The notes under the pieces: generated by a model
The model's database searches: none
Seen by the model: the letters and a program-made list of their open reading frames with translations, nothing else
What the model was told of the DNA's origin: nothing
Position numbers and translations under genes: made by a program
Source: CAWABB01 sp963780165
Lineage (GTDB): Bacteria; Bacteroidota; Ignavibacteria; UBA10030; UBA6906
DNA: 64,000 nt
NCBI GenBank assembly: GCA_963780165.1
Contig: CAWABB010000001.1
Span: 1,116,001 to 1,180,000, forward strand
Reading direction: 5' to 3'
Part shown: positions 38,170 to 49,367 of the stretch, piece by piece
Position numbering within the stretch: the stretch's first letter is position 1
Layout of the letters: each line of letters opens with the position of its first letter

Positions 38170-38823
38170 ATGAAGAAGATCCTCGCGTTCTTTTCCACGT
38201 CCGTCGGGCGAAAGCTGCTGATGGGCCTCAGCGGCCTGTTCCTCTGCAGTTTCCTTGTGGTCCACCTCTACATCAACCTGTTTGTGTTGAAGAGCGACAC
38301 GGGACAGACGTTCGACGTCTACGCCGAATTCATGTCCACGTATCCGCTCATGCGGCCGCTGGAGATCGTGCTCTTCGCCGGATTCCTCCTGCACATGATC
38401 CTCGGGATCTGGCTCTGGTACGTCAACCGCAAGGTGCGCCCGCAGGGGTACGCCGTCAACCGGGCGTCCGACACGAGCGCGCTCTCCTCGCGGATCATGT
38501 GGATCACCGGAGGGTTCGTGCTCGTGTTCCTGATTCTCCACGTCAACGCGTTCTTCGTCCGGTCGCGCTTCTTCCCTCACGACCAGACGATGTATGACAT
38601 CATCCGCGACGCCTTCCAGAGCCCGTCGACAGTCGTCTTCTATCTCGTTGCGCTCGTGTTCCTGGCGTACCATCTCCGCCACGGATGGCAGTCGTCATTC
38701 CAGACGTTCGGATTGCTGAACGGGAAGTACAAGGGTCTGATCGAAGCCATCGGGGTGGTCTTCTGGCTGCTGATCCCCGCGGGTTTCGCATTGATTCCGA
38801 TCGTTGTCTTCCTGTCCCATTAA
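38170..38823 (+). CDS. sdhC: Succinate dehydrogenase cytochrome b subunit
   Basis: 217 residues, five hydrophobic helices, the single-subunit membrane anchor type (Bacteroidota-like SdhC/FrdC). It carries the heme and quinone site of Complex II. Probable heme-ligand histidines lie in FLVVHLYINLF, FLLHMILGIW, FLILHVNAFF and AYHLRHGWQSSFQTFGL. Start ATG 38170 (MKKILAFFSTSVGRKLLMGLSG). It leads the operon sdhC-sdhA-sdhB. Confidence 0.95.
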   Translation: MKKILAFFSTSVGRKLLMGLSGLFLCSFLVVHLYINLFVLKSDTGQTFDVYAEFMSTYPLMRPLEIVLFAGFLLHMILGIWLWYVNRKVRPQGYAVNRASDTSALSSRIMWITGGFVLVFLILHVNAFFVRSRFFPHDQTMYDIIRDAFQSPSTVVFYLVALVFLAYHLRHGWQSSFQTFGLLNGKYKGLIEAIGVVFWLLIPAGFALIPIVVFLSH

Positions 38824-38840
38824 CCGTGAGGTCTCCGCTC

Positions 38841-40748
<1,908 letters not shown>

Positions 40749-40760
40749 GGAGCATCCTCC

Positions 40761-41501
40761 ATGAAGTTCACGCTGAAGATCTGGCGCCAGGCCAACGCCG
40801 CTGCCCGAGGGCAGTTTGTGACCTACCAGGTGGGGGACGTTTCTCCCGATGCCTCGTTCCTGGAAATGCTGGACGTCCTGAACAACAACCTCGTCCGTAA
40901 GGGCGAAGACCCGGTCGCGTTCGACCACGACTGCCGCGAGGGGATATGCGGAAGCTGCGGGCTGGTGATCGACGGCCGCGCACACGGTCCGGGGAAAGCC
41001 TGCGCGACCTGCGAAGTCCGCATGCGCAGCTTCGCGGAAGGCGCGACGATCACGGTGGAGCCGTGGCGCGCGAAACCGTTCCCGATCCTGAAGGACCTGA
41101 TCGTGGACCGCACGGCGCTGGACCGCATCATGATGGCCGGCGGATACGTTTCGGTCCGCACCGGCAGCGCGCCTGACGCCAATTCCATCCCGATACCGAA
41201 GGCGGCGGCCGAGGAGGCCATGGACGCGGCGGCGTGCATCGGCTGCGGCGCATGCGTTGCCGCCTGCAAGAACGGCTCCGCGATGCTGTTCGTCTCGGCA
41301 AAAGTGTCCCAGCTCGCGCTGCTCCCCCAGGGAGAGCCGGAGCGGCGGGAGCGCGTGCTGCGCATGATCGAACGGATGGACGCCGAGGGCTTCGGCGCGT
41401 GCTCGAACACCTACGCGTGCGAGGCCGAATGCCCGAAGCAGATTTCCGTCGAGCACATCGCCCGGCTCAACCGCGAATATATCCGGGCGGGCGTCCTGTA
41501 A
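40761..41501 (+). CDS. sdhB: Succinate dehydrogenase iron-sulfur subunit
   Basis: 246 residues. [2Fe-2S] cysteines in DCREGICGSCGLVIDG (first Cys at residue 58) with ACATCEVRM; the [4Fe-4S]/[3Fe-4S] part in ACIGCGACVAACKNGSAML and CSNTYACEAECPKQIS. It wires SdhA to the cytochrome b subunit. It starts 12 bp after sdhA, with AAGGAG upstream. Confidence 0.97.
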   Translation: MKFTLKIWRQANAAARGQFVTYQVGDVSPDASFLEMLDVLNNNLVRKGEDPVAFDHDCREGICGSCGLVIDGRAHGPGKACATCEVRMRSFAEGATITVEPWRAKPFPILKDLIVDRTALDRIMMAGGYVSVRTGSAPDANSIPIPKAAAEEAMDAAACIGCGACVAACKNGSAMLFVSAKVSQLALLPQGEPERRERVLRMIERMDAEGFGACSNTYACEAECPKQISVEHIARLNREYIRAGVL

Positions 41502-41511
41502 CCTTTCACCT

Positions 41512-41534
41512 CATGGCAGGCCCGCCCTGCCATG
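41512..41534 (+). terminator. Hairpin after sdhB
   Basis: CATGGCAGG / CCTGCCATG, perfect 9-bp stem with a 5-base loop, 10 bp past the sdhB stop. It is followed by GGCTCATGTCTTCT, so the U-run is poor. Confidence 0.6.
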
Positions 41535-41614
41535 GGCTCATGTCTTCTGGCTGAAAGCGTTGCCCTATGCCTGCGTCACCTTCCCGATACTAAAGACAGG
41601 GTCGTACCCGACAC

Positions 41615-42418
41615 ATGATCACCCGAGAGCAGGTCCCGGCAATCGTCCGCTCCCTTGCGCGGACGTCGACGACGCTGACGAGCACCGCCGGCGTGTGCGC
41701 GATCGCGGTCGCATCCCTTGCACTCCTCCCCGGATGCGCCTCCTCACCCCAGACAACAGCAACAGGCCCCGGCATGCATGCGGAAACTTTTACCGGCACG
41801 GTCTCCCGGACGGTCTCGGCGCAGTACCTGATCTCCCTCCCCGAGGGCTATGGCAGAGTCGATCAGAAGTGGCCGCTCGTGCTCTTCCTGCACGGGGCCG
41901 GCGAGCGGGGCTCGAATCTCGAGCTCGTGAAGAAGCACGGCCCCCCGAGGCTGATCGCCGAGGGGAAGGCGTTCCCATTCATCATGGTCGCTCCGCAATG
42001 CCCCGAGGGCCAGTGGTGGTCCGAAGATGTGCTCATCGCCCTGCTCGACAAGATTGAGAACGACTACAGCGTCGACAGGTCGCGCGAGTACATAACAGGA
42101 CTGAGCATGGGTGGCTTCGGGACCTGGCGGCTGGCAATGCGCAACCCCGGCCGATTCGCGGCGATCGTCCCAATCTGCGGGGGTGGTGAAGACAGCCTCG
42201 CCTGCTCCATCAAGCAGGTGCATGCATGGATCTTCCACGGGGCAAAGGATCCGGTGGTCCCGTTGCGCGAGTCCCAGAAGATGGCGGAAGCACTCAACGC
42301 GTGCGGCGGCGAGGCGACGCTGACCGTCTATCCCGAGGCCGGACACGATTCGTGGACCGAGACGTACGACAACCCCGAAGTGTACACCTGGCTCCTCAGC
42401 CATTCCCTGACGCACTGA
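41615..42418 (+). CDS. Secreted lipoprotein alpha/beta hydrolase (phospholipase/carboxylesterase-like)
   Basis: 267 residues with an N-terminal extension, then a signal segment ending in a lipobox (SLALLPGCAS, Cys about residue 41). The hydrolase core shows LVLFLHGAGERG (oxyanion strand), nucleophile elbow GLSMGGFGTW, acid region FHGAKDPVVPL and AGHDSW for the His. It resembles the dienelactone-hydrolase / poly(3-hydroxybutyrate)-depolymerase-like family. Substrate unknown. It ends in TGATG with the next gene. Confidence 0.85.
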   Translation: MITREQVPAIVRSLARTSTTLTSTAGVCAIAVASLALLPGCASSPQTTATGPGMHAETFTGTVSRTVSAQYLISLPEGYGRVDQKWPLVLFLHGAGERGSNLELVKKHGPPRLIAEGKAFPFIMVAPQCPEGQWWSEDVLIALLDKIENDYSVDRSREYITGLSMGGFGTWRLAMRNPGRFAAIVPICGGGEDSLACSIKQVHAWIFHGAKDPVVPLRESQKMAEALNACGGEATLTVYPEAGHDSWTETYDNPEVYTWLLSHSLTH

Positions 42419-42651
42419 TGGAAATTCCCGAGATACCGGCGGATCCTTTTCGTCCCGAAGGCGGGCGTTCGAAAGAACATCGCGGTACAGTCATGGCCGT
42501 TGGCACCGCGCTCGGCGTCAGCGTTGGCGCAGCCGTCGGGACGCTCATGAACAACCTCGCCCTCTGGATGGGCATCAGCATGGCGGTGGGCGTCGGCGTG
42601 GGAGCGATCGTGGACGCGGCGATATACAGGAGGAGAATGAACGGATCATGA
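42418..42651 (+). CDS. Small two-helix membrane protein, 77 residues
   Basis: Start ATG 42418 overlaps the previous stop (TGATG). Two hydrophobic, Gly/Ala-rich helices (VMAVGTALGVSVGAAVGTLMNNL and LWMGISMAVGVGVGAIVDAAIY) with glycine-zipper spacing and a basic end RRRMNGS. The next gene starts at its stop (ATGA). Unknown function; the pattern fits a small inner-membrane protein. Confidence 0.65.
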   Translation: MEIPEIPADPFRPEGGRSKEHRGTVMAVGTALGVSVGAAVGTLMNNLALWMGISMAVGVGVGAIVDAAIYRRRMNGS

Positions 42652-43160
42652 CCGACGGCAACGACTACGCCTGTCCCGGTTGTACCGCATCCGTTCAGCC
42701 TGACAGCGACTTCTGTCCGCGCTGCGGCACGCTGTTCCTCGACGGCGTCACATGCGAGCGTCACCCCTCGCTCCCGGCGATCGGCGCGTGCGTCATCTGC
42801 GCGGTCCCGTTCTGCAGGGAGTGCAGAGCGTCGAGCATCCCCCATCTCTGCGACATTCACGCCCCGTACGAGATTTATGAAGGCATGGCCCGCATCTACG
42901 GCACATTTGATCCCGTCCATGCGGAGTACCTGCGGAGCTGTCTCGAACAGGAAGGGTTCCACCCCTTCGTGTACTCGCGCAAGGCGAGCTCGATCCACAT
43001 CGGCGGACCGGAGTACACGGGCTTCATGTCGTCCGGCGATTCGCCCAGGGTCATCGTGAACGAATTCAAGCTGCTGGTTCCGTGCGCCGAGGTCCTTGAG
43101 GCTGAAGCGATTCTCAAGACTCTGGATGCGCCCGCCGACACCATGCCGGATTCGCAGTGA
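42648..43160 (+). CDS. Zinc-ribbon protein with a C-terminal DUF2007-like domain
   Basis: 170 residues. N-terminal double zinc site: ACPGCTASVQPDSDFCPRCG, then a second cysteine/histidine block CERHPSLPAIGACVICAVPFCRECRASSIPHLCDIH, a B-box-like pattern. The C-terminal part (about residues 80-165), HAEYLRSCLEQEGFHPFVYSRKAS ... RVIVNEFKLLVPCAEVLEAEAIL, looks like the small DUF2007/PII-like signalling domain found after zinc ribbons. No membrane segment. Role unknown. Confidence 0.75.
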   Translation: MTDGNDYACPGCTASVQPDSDFCPRCGTLFLDGVTCERHPSLPAIGACVICAVPFCRECRASSIPHLCDIHAPYEIYEGMARIYGTFDPVHAEYLRSCLEQEGFHPFVYSRKASSIHIGGPEYTGFMSSGDSPRVIVNEFKLLVPCAEVLEAEAILKTLDAPADTMPDSQ

Positions 43161-43543
43161 TCTTCGGGTGACCCGCCTCGCCGGCATCTTCCTCTCGTTC
43201 TCGAGTCGCCCGCATCCCCCTTCCACGCTCGCTTCCATTCCCTCTCCACCCCCCTCGGTCCAATCTTCACCCTCTTCCCGTCTCTTCTTCACCTTCTTCC
43301 TTTTCCCTCATCACCCTCCCCCAGTCCTCTCTTCACCCTCTTCGAGTTGCGGCTTCAGCTTCTTCGTGTTCCCTCTTCACCCTCTTCCTGCTCGCTTTTC
43401 ACTCCACCGGCATTCCCTCTGAGGTTCTCTCCGTTCCACGATCGCGCGCGCGGCTTCCCGCACGCCTCCACGGCTTCATCCCCCATCCTTGCAGGCCACC
43501 AAAAAACAGCGTAAGTTATTGGTTTAGAACAGGATTCGACTAC
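43161..43543 (+). other. Pyrimidine-rich intergenic region upstream of the giant TPR gene
   Basis: 383 bp without a gene. From about 43190 to 43415 the plus strand is almost all C and T. The unit TCTTCACCCTCTTC recurs at about 43263, 43339 and 43374, with a related TTCTTCACCTTCTTCC near 43287. A weak promoter (43489-43517) lies near its end. Confidence 0.65.
43489..43517 (+). promoter_or_regulatory. Possible promoter of the TPR gene
   Basis: TTGCAG (43489-43494), 17-base spacer, TAAGTT (43512-43517); 26 bp before ATG 43544. Confidence 0.4.
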
Positions 43544-46500
43544 ATGATGACGACGAAGTCCCTCATCCTTCTGTGCGCCTGCGCGGTGATATGCGCATCA
43601 CCGCTGACCGCCCAGAACTCCAGGGAGAACGCCGACTTCAAGCTTGCCATCAACCTCTACAACGACGGCCTGTACGATCTCGCTTCCGAGCAGCTCCGGC
43701 AGTTCGTCGCCGCATACCCGTCCACCGATCAGGGCATCGAGGCTCGCTTCTACCTCGGGCTGACCCAGCTCAAGCTTCTGCAGTACGACGATGCCAGGCT
43801 GACCTTCCAGACGTTCGCCCTGACATATCAGTCGAACCCGCGAGCTGCGGAGGCGTGGTGGAACGTGGGCGAATCGTATGCGGCCGTGGACAATCACCGC
43901 GAAGCCGCGCTCGCATACGAGCGCGTGAAGGTATTCCATCCCAAGAGCAAGCTCGCGCCGGAGGCCCTGGTGCAGGCAGGGACGCACTTCCGGCAGGCGG
44001 GGGAGCGCGAGAACGCACGGCGGGTCCTGCGGTCGGTGCTCCAGGAGTACGGCGGGAGCCCCGCCGCGCTGGCAGCACGCACGCAGCTGGGACAGCTCTA
44101 CTTCGAAGAGGGAAATCTCGACCAGGCGTTCCAGGAGCTCCGGCGGGTGGTCGAAGGCGACCCGTCACCGGAGGCGCGGGCCCAGGCCCTGCTCGTGATG
44201 GCCGGGATCAACCAGGCAACCGGCCGGGTCGATCTCGCGCGGAGCCAGTACCAGGAAATCGCGACGACGTACAAGTCGACCGGAGCGCTGCACGGCGCCG
44301 AGGTCAACCTCGGCAAGCTGCAGGCGGAGGCCGGCGAGTACAAGGCGGCCGAGGAGAACTTCAAGAAGGCGCTGACGCGCAAGGGCCAGGTAGACACGCT
44401 GCTTGCCCGCGATGCGATGATGGGGCTTGCGGACGTGTACGCAGCGCAGAAGCAGTACGGCCAGGCGGTCGAACAGTACGAGCGATTCCTCAAGACGTAT
44501 CCCTCCGACCCGGCGTCGCACGAGGTGCTCTGGAAGGCAACGCGCTCTGCGGCCCGCGCGAAGGATTTCAAGCGATCGAACGATTTCGCCCGCAGCATCA
44601 TCAGCGGAGACGGTCCGGATGTGTTCAAGCGCCGGGCACAGATACAGCTCGCACTGAACGCGCAGGACCAGCGGGCGTTCACGCAGGCCATCCGGCTGTA
44701 CGGGGACTTCGTCGAGCGCTACCCGGACGATCCTGCGACGCCGGAGATCATGTACCGGGCCGGGACGCTGATGGAGAACGAGCAGCGGGATCCGGCCTCG
44801 GCCTCCGTCATGTTTGAGCTCCTTGTGGCCCGCCACAGCAACGCCCCCGTCGCCGACAACGCGATGTTCGCTGCGGCGAGGGCGCGGGAGTCGCAGAAAG
44901 ACTTTATACGCGCGCTGCACCTGTACCAGGAGCTTGACAGGCAATATCCTGCCTCCGACCTCCGTCCCGACGTGGAGCGGCGCATCACCGCCATCGAGAC
45001 GTTCGAGGCAAAGGACAAGGATTCGGGCCTGGAGAAGCTGGCCCTGCTTCTCGGCGACGTCGTGGCAGAGCGCGACAGGTCCGCCCTCGCATTTCGTCTC
45101 GGGGAAATCTACTACCGCGACCTCAAGAACTACGAGGCCGCTGCGCAGCAGTTCACGGCCGCCGCAACGGCGAATCCTCCGGGGTCGCAGGCGCTTGACG
45201 CGCAGTACTACCGCGCCAGGTCGTATGAATACCTGACCGAGAAAGACCCGAAATACCGGTCGCAGGCGATCGAATCGTACACGTCGTACCTGCAGAATTC
45301 GTCTGCGGCGCCGCCGCAGGACGCGGCGCGTCGTGACGATGCGGCGTACGCTCTCTTTACAATGAATGCGACGTCGCTTCCGGAGGCCCGCTCGGCGTAC
45401 GAGGCGACGATGGTCATGATGCCGAACACGTCCCACCGCGACCAGATGCTCCTGCGGCTGGGGAACCTGCAGAGCCAGAGCGATTCCATCGACGAGGCGA
45501 GCGCCACGTTCGGAGAGATCCTCGCGTCCTTCCCGAAGTCCCCGGTGCGGGAGGAAGCCACGTATCGCCTGTTCGAGCTCGCCACCGCGCGAGGGTCGGC
45601 CGATTCTGCGCTCGCCACGGGCAGGAAGTATCTCGAGGACCATCCTCAAGGGCCACGCGCGGCAGGGGTCCTCGCCCGGCTCGGGGAACTCTCGATGGCA
45701 CGGAACGACCCCGCGTCAGCGGCGGAGTACTATCGGACGCTCGTCTCGGACTTCTCATATGCGGCAGCCGCCACGGGGGCGGAAGCGAAGCTGGCGGGTG
45801 CGCTTCTTGCGGCCGGCCGTCCCGCTGAGGCGCAGACATTGTACCAGCAGCTCGTGGACCGGGCCCGGAACGATGTGCTGGGAACCGGCGAGCCGCCGGC
45901 CGACCTCCTCGTTGGGCTCGGGCAGTCGTTCTTCCAGAACGGCAACGCCCCGGCGGCCAAGAAGGTCCTGTTTGAGGCCGTGTCCGGACAGCCTCAAGGC
46001 CCTGCGGCCGGAGAGGCATACGCCACGCTCGCGGCTATTTACAAGTCCGAAGGCTCCGCGGAGCTCGCCGCAGCGTACTTCCGCGAAGCCACGAGAGCAG
46101 CGCCGCAGGCGGAGGCCCGCCGTGACGTCGCCGATATGCTCTATGAGGCCGGAGAGTACCCCGAGGCGGGATCCCAGTACACGAAGCTGGCGAAGAGCGC
46201 CGCCACGCCTGCCGAGAAACAGTACTTCGAATCGCGCATCATCCTGTCCGCCCTCCGTGCGGGCGACCTGAAACGGGCTGACGCGTTGATACCGTCGTTC
46301 AAGAAGTCGTACGACGACACGCGAGACGACCTCGCGTCGTTCGAGCTCGAGCGGGGCAGCCTGTACTACCGCCAGGAGGACTATCCGCAGGCGATGAAGG
46401 CGTTCGAGGCCGTCATCGACGACTACGGCAACTCCGCGTCCGAGCCGGCGGCCCTGTACTGGTGGGGCAAGTCGCTGGAGGTCACCGGAAAACCGGCGGA

Positions 46501-47179
46501 GGCGGTGAAGAACTACCTGCGCATTCTGGATGACTTCCCTTCGTCTCCCTCGGCTCCGCGCGCGCACCTCGCCCTCGGGAACCTTGCATATGCCGCCGAG
46601 CGGTGGGACGAGGCGATCAAGCAGTACCGCACTCTTGTCGACGACCCGAACACGGACCCCGAGCTCCTCCGGGCGGCGATGAACAACCTGATCGAGACCT
46701 ACGAAACCGCGAACATCAACGATGCGGCGCTCGCATTGACCCGTCGCTATCTCGAACGCTTCCCGACCGCAGAGGACACGTTCAACAAGCGGATCAAGAT
46801 CGGCATCCTGTACCAGCGATTGGGATATTACGATCAGTCGGTCCTCCAACTGGAGGACCTCCTGAACGAAGCCGGGAGCGACCTGGAGGGCGAGATCCGC
46901 TACTATATCGGGGAGGCTCAGTACGCCAAAGGGAACTATCAGCAGGCGATCCTCGAGTTCCTGAAGGTTCCGTACCTGGTCACCAAGAAGGGCAAGGTGG
47001 ACTGGACCGCGACGGCCCTCTACATGTCCGGGCAATCGTACGAACGGATGGGGAAGCACGAGCAGGCGCTCACCATGTATCAGCAGATCATCGACAGGCC
47101 CGGGATTGACCCGACATTCAAGGCGGCGGCGCAAAAAGAGATCGACCGGGTCAAAACGGTGCTCAAGAAGGGCGGATAA
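43544..47179 (+). CDS. Giant exported tetratricopeptide-repeat protein
   Basis: 1211 residues. Signal peptide LILLCACAVICASPLTAQ, then TPR-type helix pairs throughout: DLASEQLRQFVAAYPSTDQGIEARFYLGL, AALAYERVKVFHPKSKLAPEALVQAG, AVEQYERFLKTYPSDPASHEVLW, and so on to QALTMYQQIIDRPGIDPTFKAAA. The repeated YP-S/D and A-A-Y-E/R positions follow the YbgF/BamD-like subtype, which counts roughly 30 units. It probably works as a periplasmic or outer-membrane scaffold. It ends 2 bp before an unknown gene that may be its partner. Confidence 0.9.
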   Translation: MMTTKSLILLCACAVICASPLTAQNSRENADFKLAINLYNDGLYDLASEQLRQFVAAYPSTDQGIEARFYLGLTQLKLLQYDDARLTFQTFALTYQSNPRAAEAWWNVGESYAAVDNHREAALAYERVKVFHPKSKLAPEALVQAGTHFRQAGERENARRVLRSVLQEYGGSPAALAARTQLGQLYFEEGNLDQAFQELRRVVEGDPSPEARAQALLVMAGINQATGRVDLARSQYQEIATTYKSTGALHGAEVNLGKLQAEAGEYKAAEENFKKALTRKGQVDTLLARDAMMGLADVYAAQKQYGQAVEQYERFLKTYPSDPASHEVLWKATRSAARAKDFKRSNDFARSIISGDGPDVFKRRAQIQLALNAQDQRAFTQAIRLYGDFVERYPDDPATPEIMYRAGTLMENEQRDPASASVMFELLVARHSNAPVADNAMFAAARARESQKDFIRALHLYQELDRQYPASDLRPDVERRITAIETFEAKDKDSGLEKLALLLGDVVAERDRSALAFRLGEIYYRDLKNYEAAAQQFTAAATANPPGSQALDAQYYRARSYEYLTEKDPKYRSQAIESYTSYLQNSSAAPPQDAARRDDAAYALFTMNATSLPEARSAYEATMVMMPNTSHRDQMLLRLGNLQSQSDSIDEASATFGEILASFPKSPVREEATYRLFELATARGSADSALATGRKYLEDHPQGPRAAGVLARLGELSMARNDPASAAEYYRTLVSDFSYAAAATGAEAKLAGALLAAGRPAEAQTLYQQLVDRARNDVLGTGEPPADLLVGLGQSFFQNGNAPAAKKVLFEAVSGQPQGPAAGEAYATLAAIYKSEGSAELAAAYFREATRAAPQAEARRDVADMLYEAGEYPEAGSQYTKLAKSAATPAEKQYFESRIILSALRAGDLKRADALIPSFKKSYDDTRDDLASFELERGSLYYRQEDYPQAMKAFEAVIDDYGNSASEPAALYWWGKSLEVTGKPAEAVKNYLRILDDFPSSPSAPRAHLALGNLAYAAERWDEAIKQYRTLVDDPNTDPELLRAAMNNLIETYETANINDAALALTRRYLERFPTAEDTFNKRIKIGILYQRLGYYDQSVLQLEDLLNEAGSDLEGEIRYYIGEAQYAKGNYQQAILEFLKVPYLVTKKGKVDWTATALYMSGQSYERMGKHEQALTMYQQIIDRPGIDPTFKAAAQKEIDRVKTVLKKGG

Positions 47180-47181
47180 TC

Positions 47182-48381
47182 ATGCTGGAACGTGAAACCG
47201 AGAGGATCATTGACCGCGTCGCCGAGCGCACGATCAGCCGACGCGACACCATCATGCTGAGGGAGGTGCTCTCCTCGGATGTCCCCCGCCCCGTCAAGGT
47301 CTATATCCGGAGCGAGGTGGTGCGATGGCTGCAGTCCGACCTCCGGTCTGCCCCACGGTACGCTCGCGTCAACAAGAATGTCCCCGGGCTGGACCAGCTC
47401 ACGCAGGCGTTCCTGCGCTCGCTCGCCGATGCCTATGAATTTACGAGGACGGATTACATCTCGATCATCGACGACGCCGTGCATTTCGTGCAGAGCTATG
47501 CCTGCAAGCCGCAGTGGACGCTGGAGAACTTCGTATTCGACAAGGCCACCGTCCTGCCGGTGGACGAAGTCATGTCGCGTCTCGACTACACATACGACTA
47601 CGCATACTTCAAGCGCCTCATTGGCAAGGTGATCGCGCAGTGGCGCTGGCGCGAAGTGCGGTTCGACGATTTCCGGATGCTGGTCTCACGCATCGACGCG
47701 CAGATCGTCAAGCAGCACTCGCCTGCGGAGCTGGCGATGCTCGCGAAGCCGATCTACGATTTTGTGACCCAGGGGAACGCCTCGGCGCACCTGGCCGTGC
47801 CCGTCGAGCCCCTCCTGGTGTTCTTCGAGGACAAGCGGCTCATCAACCTGAAGGAGCACATCGAGACGGTCTGCAAAACCCGGGGCCGCTCGGAGCTCAC
47901 GCTCTCTGAGCTGGGGACCTTCATCGCAGATGTCGCGGTCACGTCGCCCGGGGCAGCGCTCGCGCCGGAAAAGGAAACGCTCTACGGGGCGCCGACGCCC
48001 GACCGCCAGCCAGGGGCCGGGATATCCGACGTCGAGATGAAGGTCGTGGACGCCGAGATCGCCGCCAGCGGCGGAGCGGCTCCGTCCGAGGCCGAGACGC
48101 TCGACGAATCGACAACGGCCCCGCCCCTGCCGGCGCCGGGGCTCCCCGACCTGCTGAAGATGATCCCTTCAAAGAGCCGGACGAAGTTCATCCGCAAGAT
48201 CTTCAAGAAGGACACCGCGTATTTCAACGCCGTCCTCGCCGAGCTGAATGCCGCGCCGACATGGCAGGGCGCGTCGGCGTACCTCCGCGACTTCTTCACG
48301 CTCAACAAGCTCGATCCGTTTGCGGACGTCGTCGTCGAGTTCACCGACCTCATTCACAGCCGCTACGGACCGTCGGAATGA
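47182..48381 (+). CDS. Hypothetical protein, 399 residues
   Basis: I do not recognise a family. No signal peptide or membrane segment. The first 225 residues are helical and well ordered (RFLRSLADAYEFTRTDYISIIDDAVHFVQSYACKPQWTLENFVF...). A Pro/Ala/Glu-rich linker covers about 255-320, then a 75-residue C-terminal helical domain (SKSRTKFIRKIFKKDTAYFNAVLAELNAAPTWQGASAYLRDFF). It starts 2 bp after the TPR gene and its stop overlaps obgE (ATGA), so all three are probably in one transcript. A cytoplasmic role is suggested by lack of export signals. Confidence 0.75.
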   Translation: MLERETERIIDRVAERTISRRDTIMLREVLSSDVPRPVKVYIRSEVVRWLQSDLRSAPRYARVNKNVPGLDQLTQAFLRSLADAYEFTRTDYISIIDDAVHFVQSYACKPQWTLENFVFDKATVLPVDEVMSRLDYTYDYAYFKRLIGKVIAQWRWREVRFDDFRMLVSRIDAQIVKQHSPAELAMLAKPIYDFVTQGNASAHLAVPVEPLLVFFEDKRLINLKEHIETVCKTRGRSELTLSELGTFIADVAVTSPGAALAPEKETLYGAPTPDRQPGAGISDVEMKVVDAEIAASGGAAPSEAETLDESTTAPPLPAPGLPDLLKMIPSKSRTKFIRKIFKKDTAYFNAVLAELNAAPTWQGASAYLRDFFTLNKLDPFADVVVEFTDLIHSRYGPSE

Positions 48382-49364
48382 AATTCGTCGACCTCGTTCG
48401 CGTGCATGTCAGCGCCGGGCACGGCGGCGTCGGCTGCGTCAGCTTCCGGCGAGAGAAGTTCGTTCCGCGCGGCGGACCGGACGGCGGAGACGGAGGCCGC
48501 GGCGGCGACGTGATCATTCTGGCCAGCCGCCATCTCAGCACGCTCCTCGATTTCCAGTACAAGAACGACTACGCGGCCCAGCGAGGGGAACACGGCCTCG
48601 GGTCGCGAAAGACCGGATCCAGCGGCAAGAGCATCACGCTGAAGGTGCCGGTCGGGACCGTGGTGCGCGACATCCTCACGGGCGAGACCATCGCCGATCT
48701 CGTGCGCGACGGTGAATCGTACGTCGTCGCCCGCGGCGGGCACGGCGGACGGGGCAACGCCCAGTTCGCGACGTCGACGAACCAGGCCCCGCGGCAGTTC
48801 GGGCGCGGAGAGGAAGGCGAAGAGCGTGTCATCGAGCTGGAGCTGAAACTCCTCGCCGACGTCGGATTGGTCGGCCTTCCCAACGCGGGAAAGTCCACGC
48901 TCATCTCGGTCATCTCTGCTGCCAGGCCCAAGATCGCCGACTACCCGTTCACCACGCTCGTCCCGAACCTCGGCATCGTCCCGGTGGCTATGGGCAGCAG
49001 CTTCGTGGTCGCCGATATTCCCGGGCTCATCAAGGGGGCGCACCTCGGCAAAGGCCTCGGGGTGCAGTTCCTCCGGCACATCGAGCGCACGCGCGTGCTG
49101 GTGATCCTGCTGGACGGCACGGGAGAGGACGTGAAGGCCGACTACAAGGTGCTCACCGAGGAGCTGAAACAATTCAACCCCTCCATCGCGCGCAAGCCCA
49201 AGCTGATCGCGATAACGAAGATCGACGCTCTGGACGAAGACCGCCTTGCCTCGCTCCGGAAAACCAAATTCGGATCGGTACCCGTGCACTTCATCTCCGC
49301 CGTCGCGGGAACCGGCGTGCAGGGACTTGTCGCGGCGGTCTGGAAGCGCATCGCGAAGTCCTGA
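48378..49364 (+). CDS. obgE: GTPase ObgE/CgtA
   Basis: 328 residues from ATG 48378, overlapping the previous stop (ATGA). Glycine-rich Obg fold (residues 1-158: GGVGCVSFRREKFVPRGGPDGGDGGRGG) and a GTPase domain with P-loop GLPNAGKST, switch region YPFTTLVPNLG, DIPGLIKGAHLGKGLG and TKIDALDE. The C-terminal OCT domain of some Obg proteins is absent. It acts in large ribosomal subunit maturation and stress. Confidence 0.97.
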   Translation: MKFVDLVRVHVSAGHGGVGCVSFRREKFVPRGGPDGGDGGRGGDVIILASRHLSTLLDFQYKNDYAAQRGEHGLGSRKTGSSGKSITLKVPVGTVVRDILTGETIADLVRDGESYVVARGGHGGRGNAQFATSTNQAPRQFGRGEEGEERVIELELKLLADVGLVGLPNAGKSTLISVISAARPKIADYPFTTLVPNLGIVPVAMGSSFVVADIPGLIKGAHLGKGLGVQFLRHIERTRVLVILLDGTGEDVKADYKVLTEELKQFNPSIARKPKLIAITKIDALDEDRLASLRKTKFGSVPVHFISAVAGTGVQGLVAAVWKRIAKS

Positions 49365-49367
49365 CCC

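Noticed and set aside
42396..43292. 298-residue minus-strand frame opposite the zinc-ribbon and small membrane genes
   Set aside because: The plus strand has stop/start overlaps and cysteine motifs; the minus frame has none.
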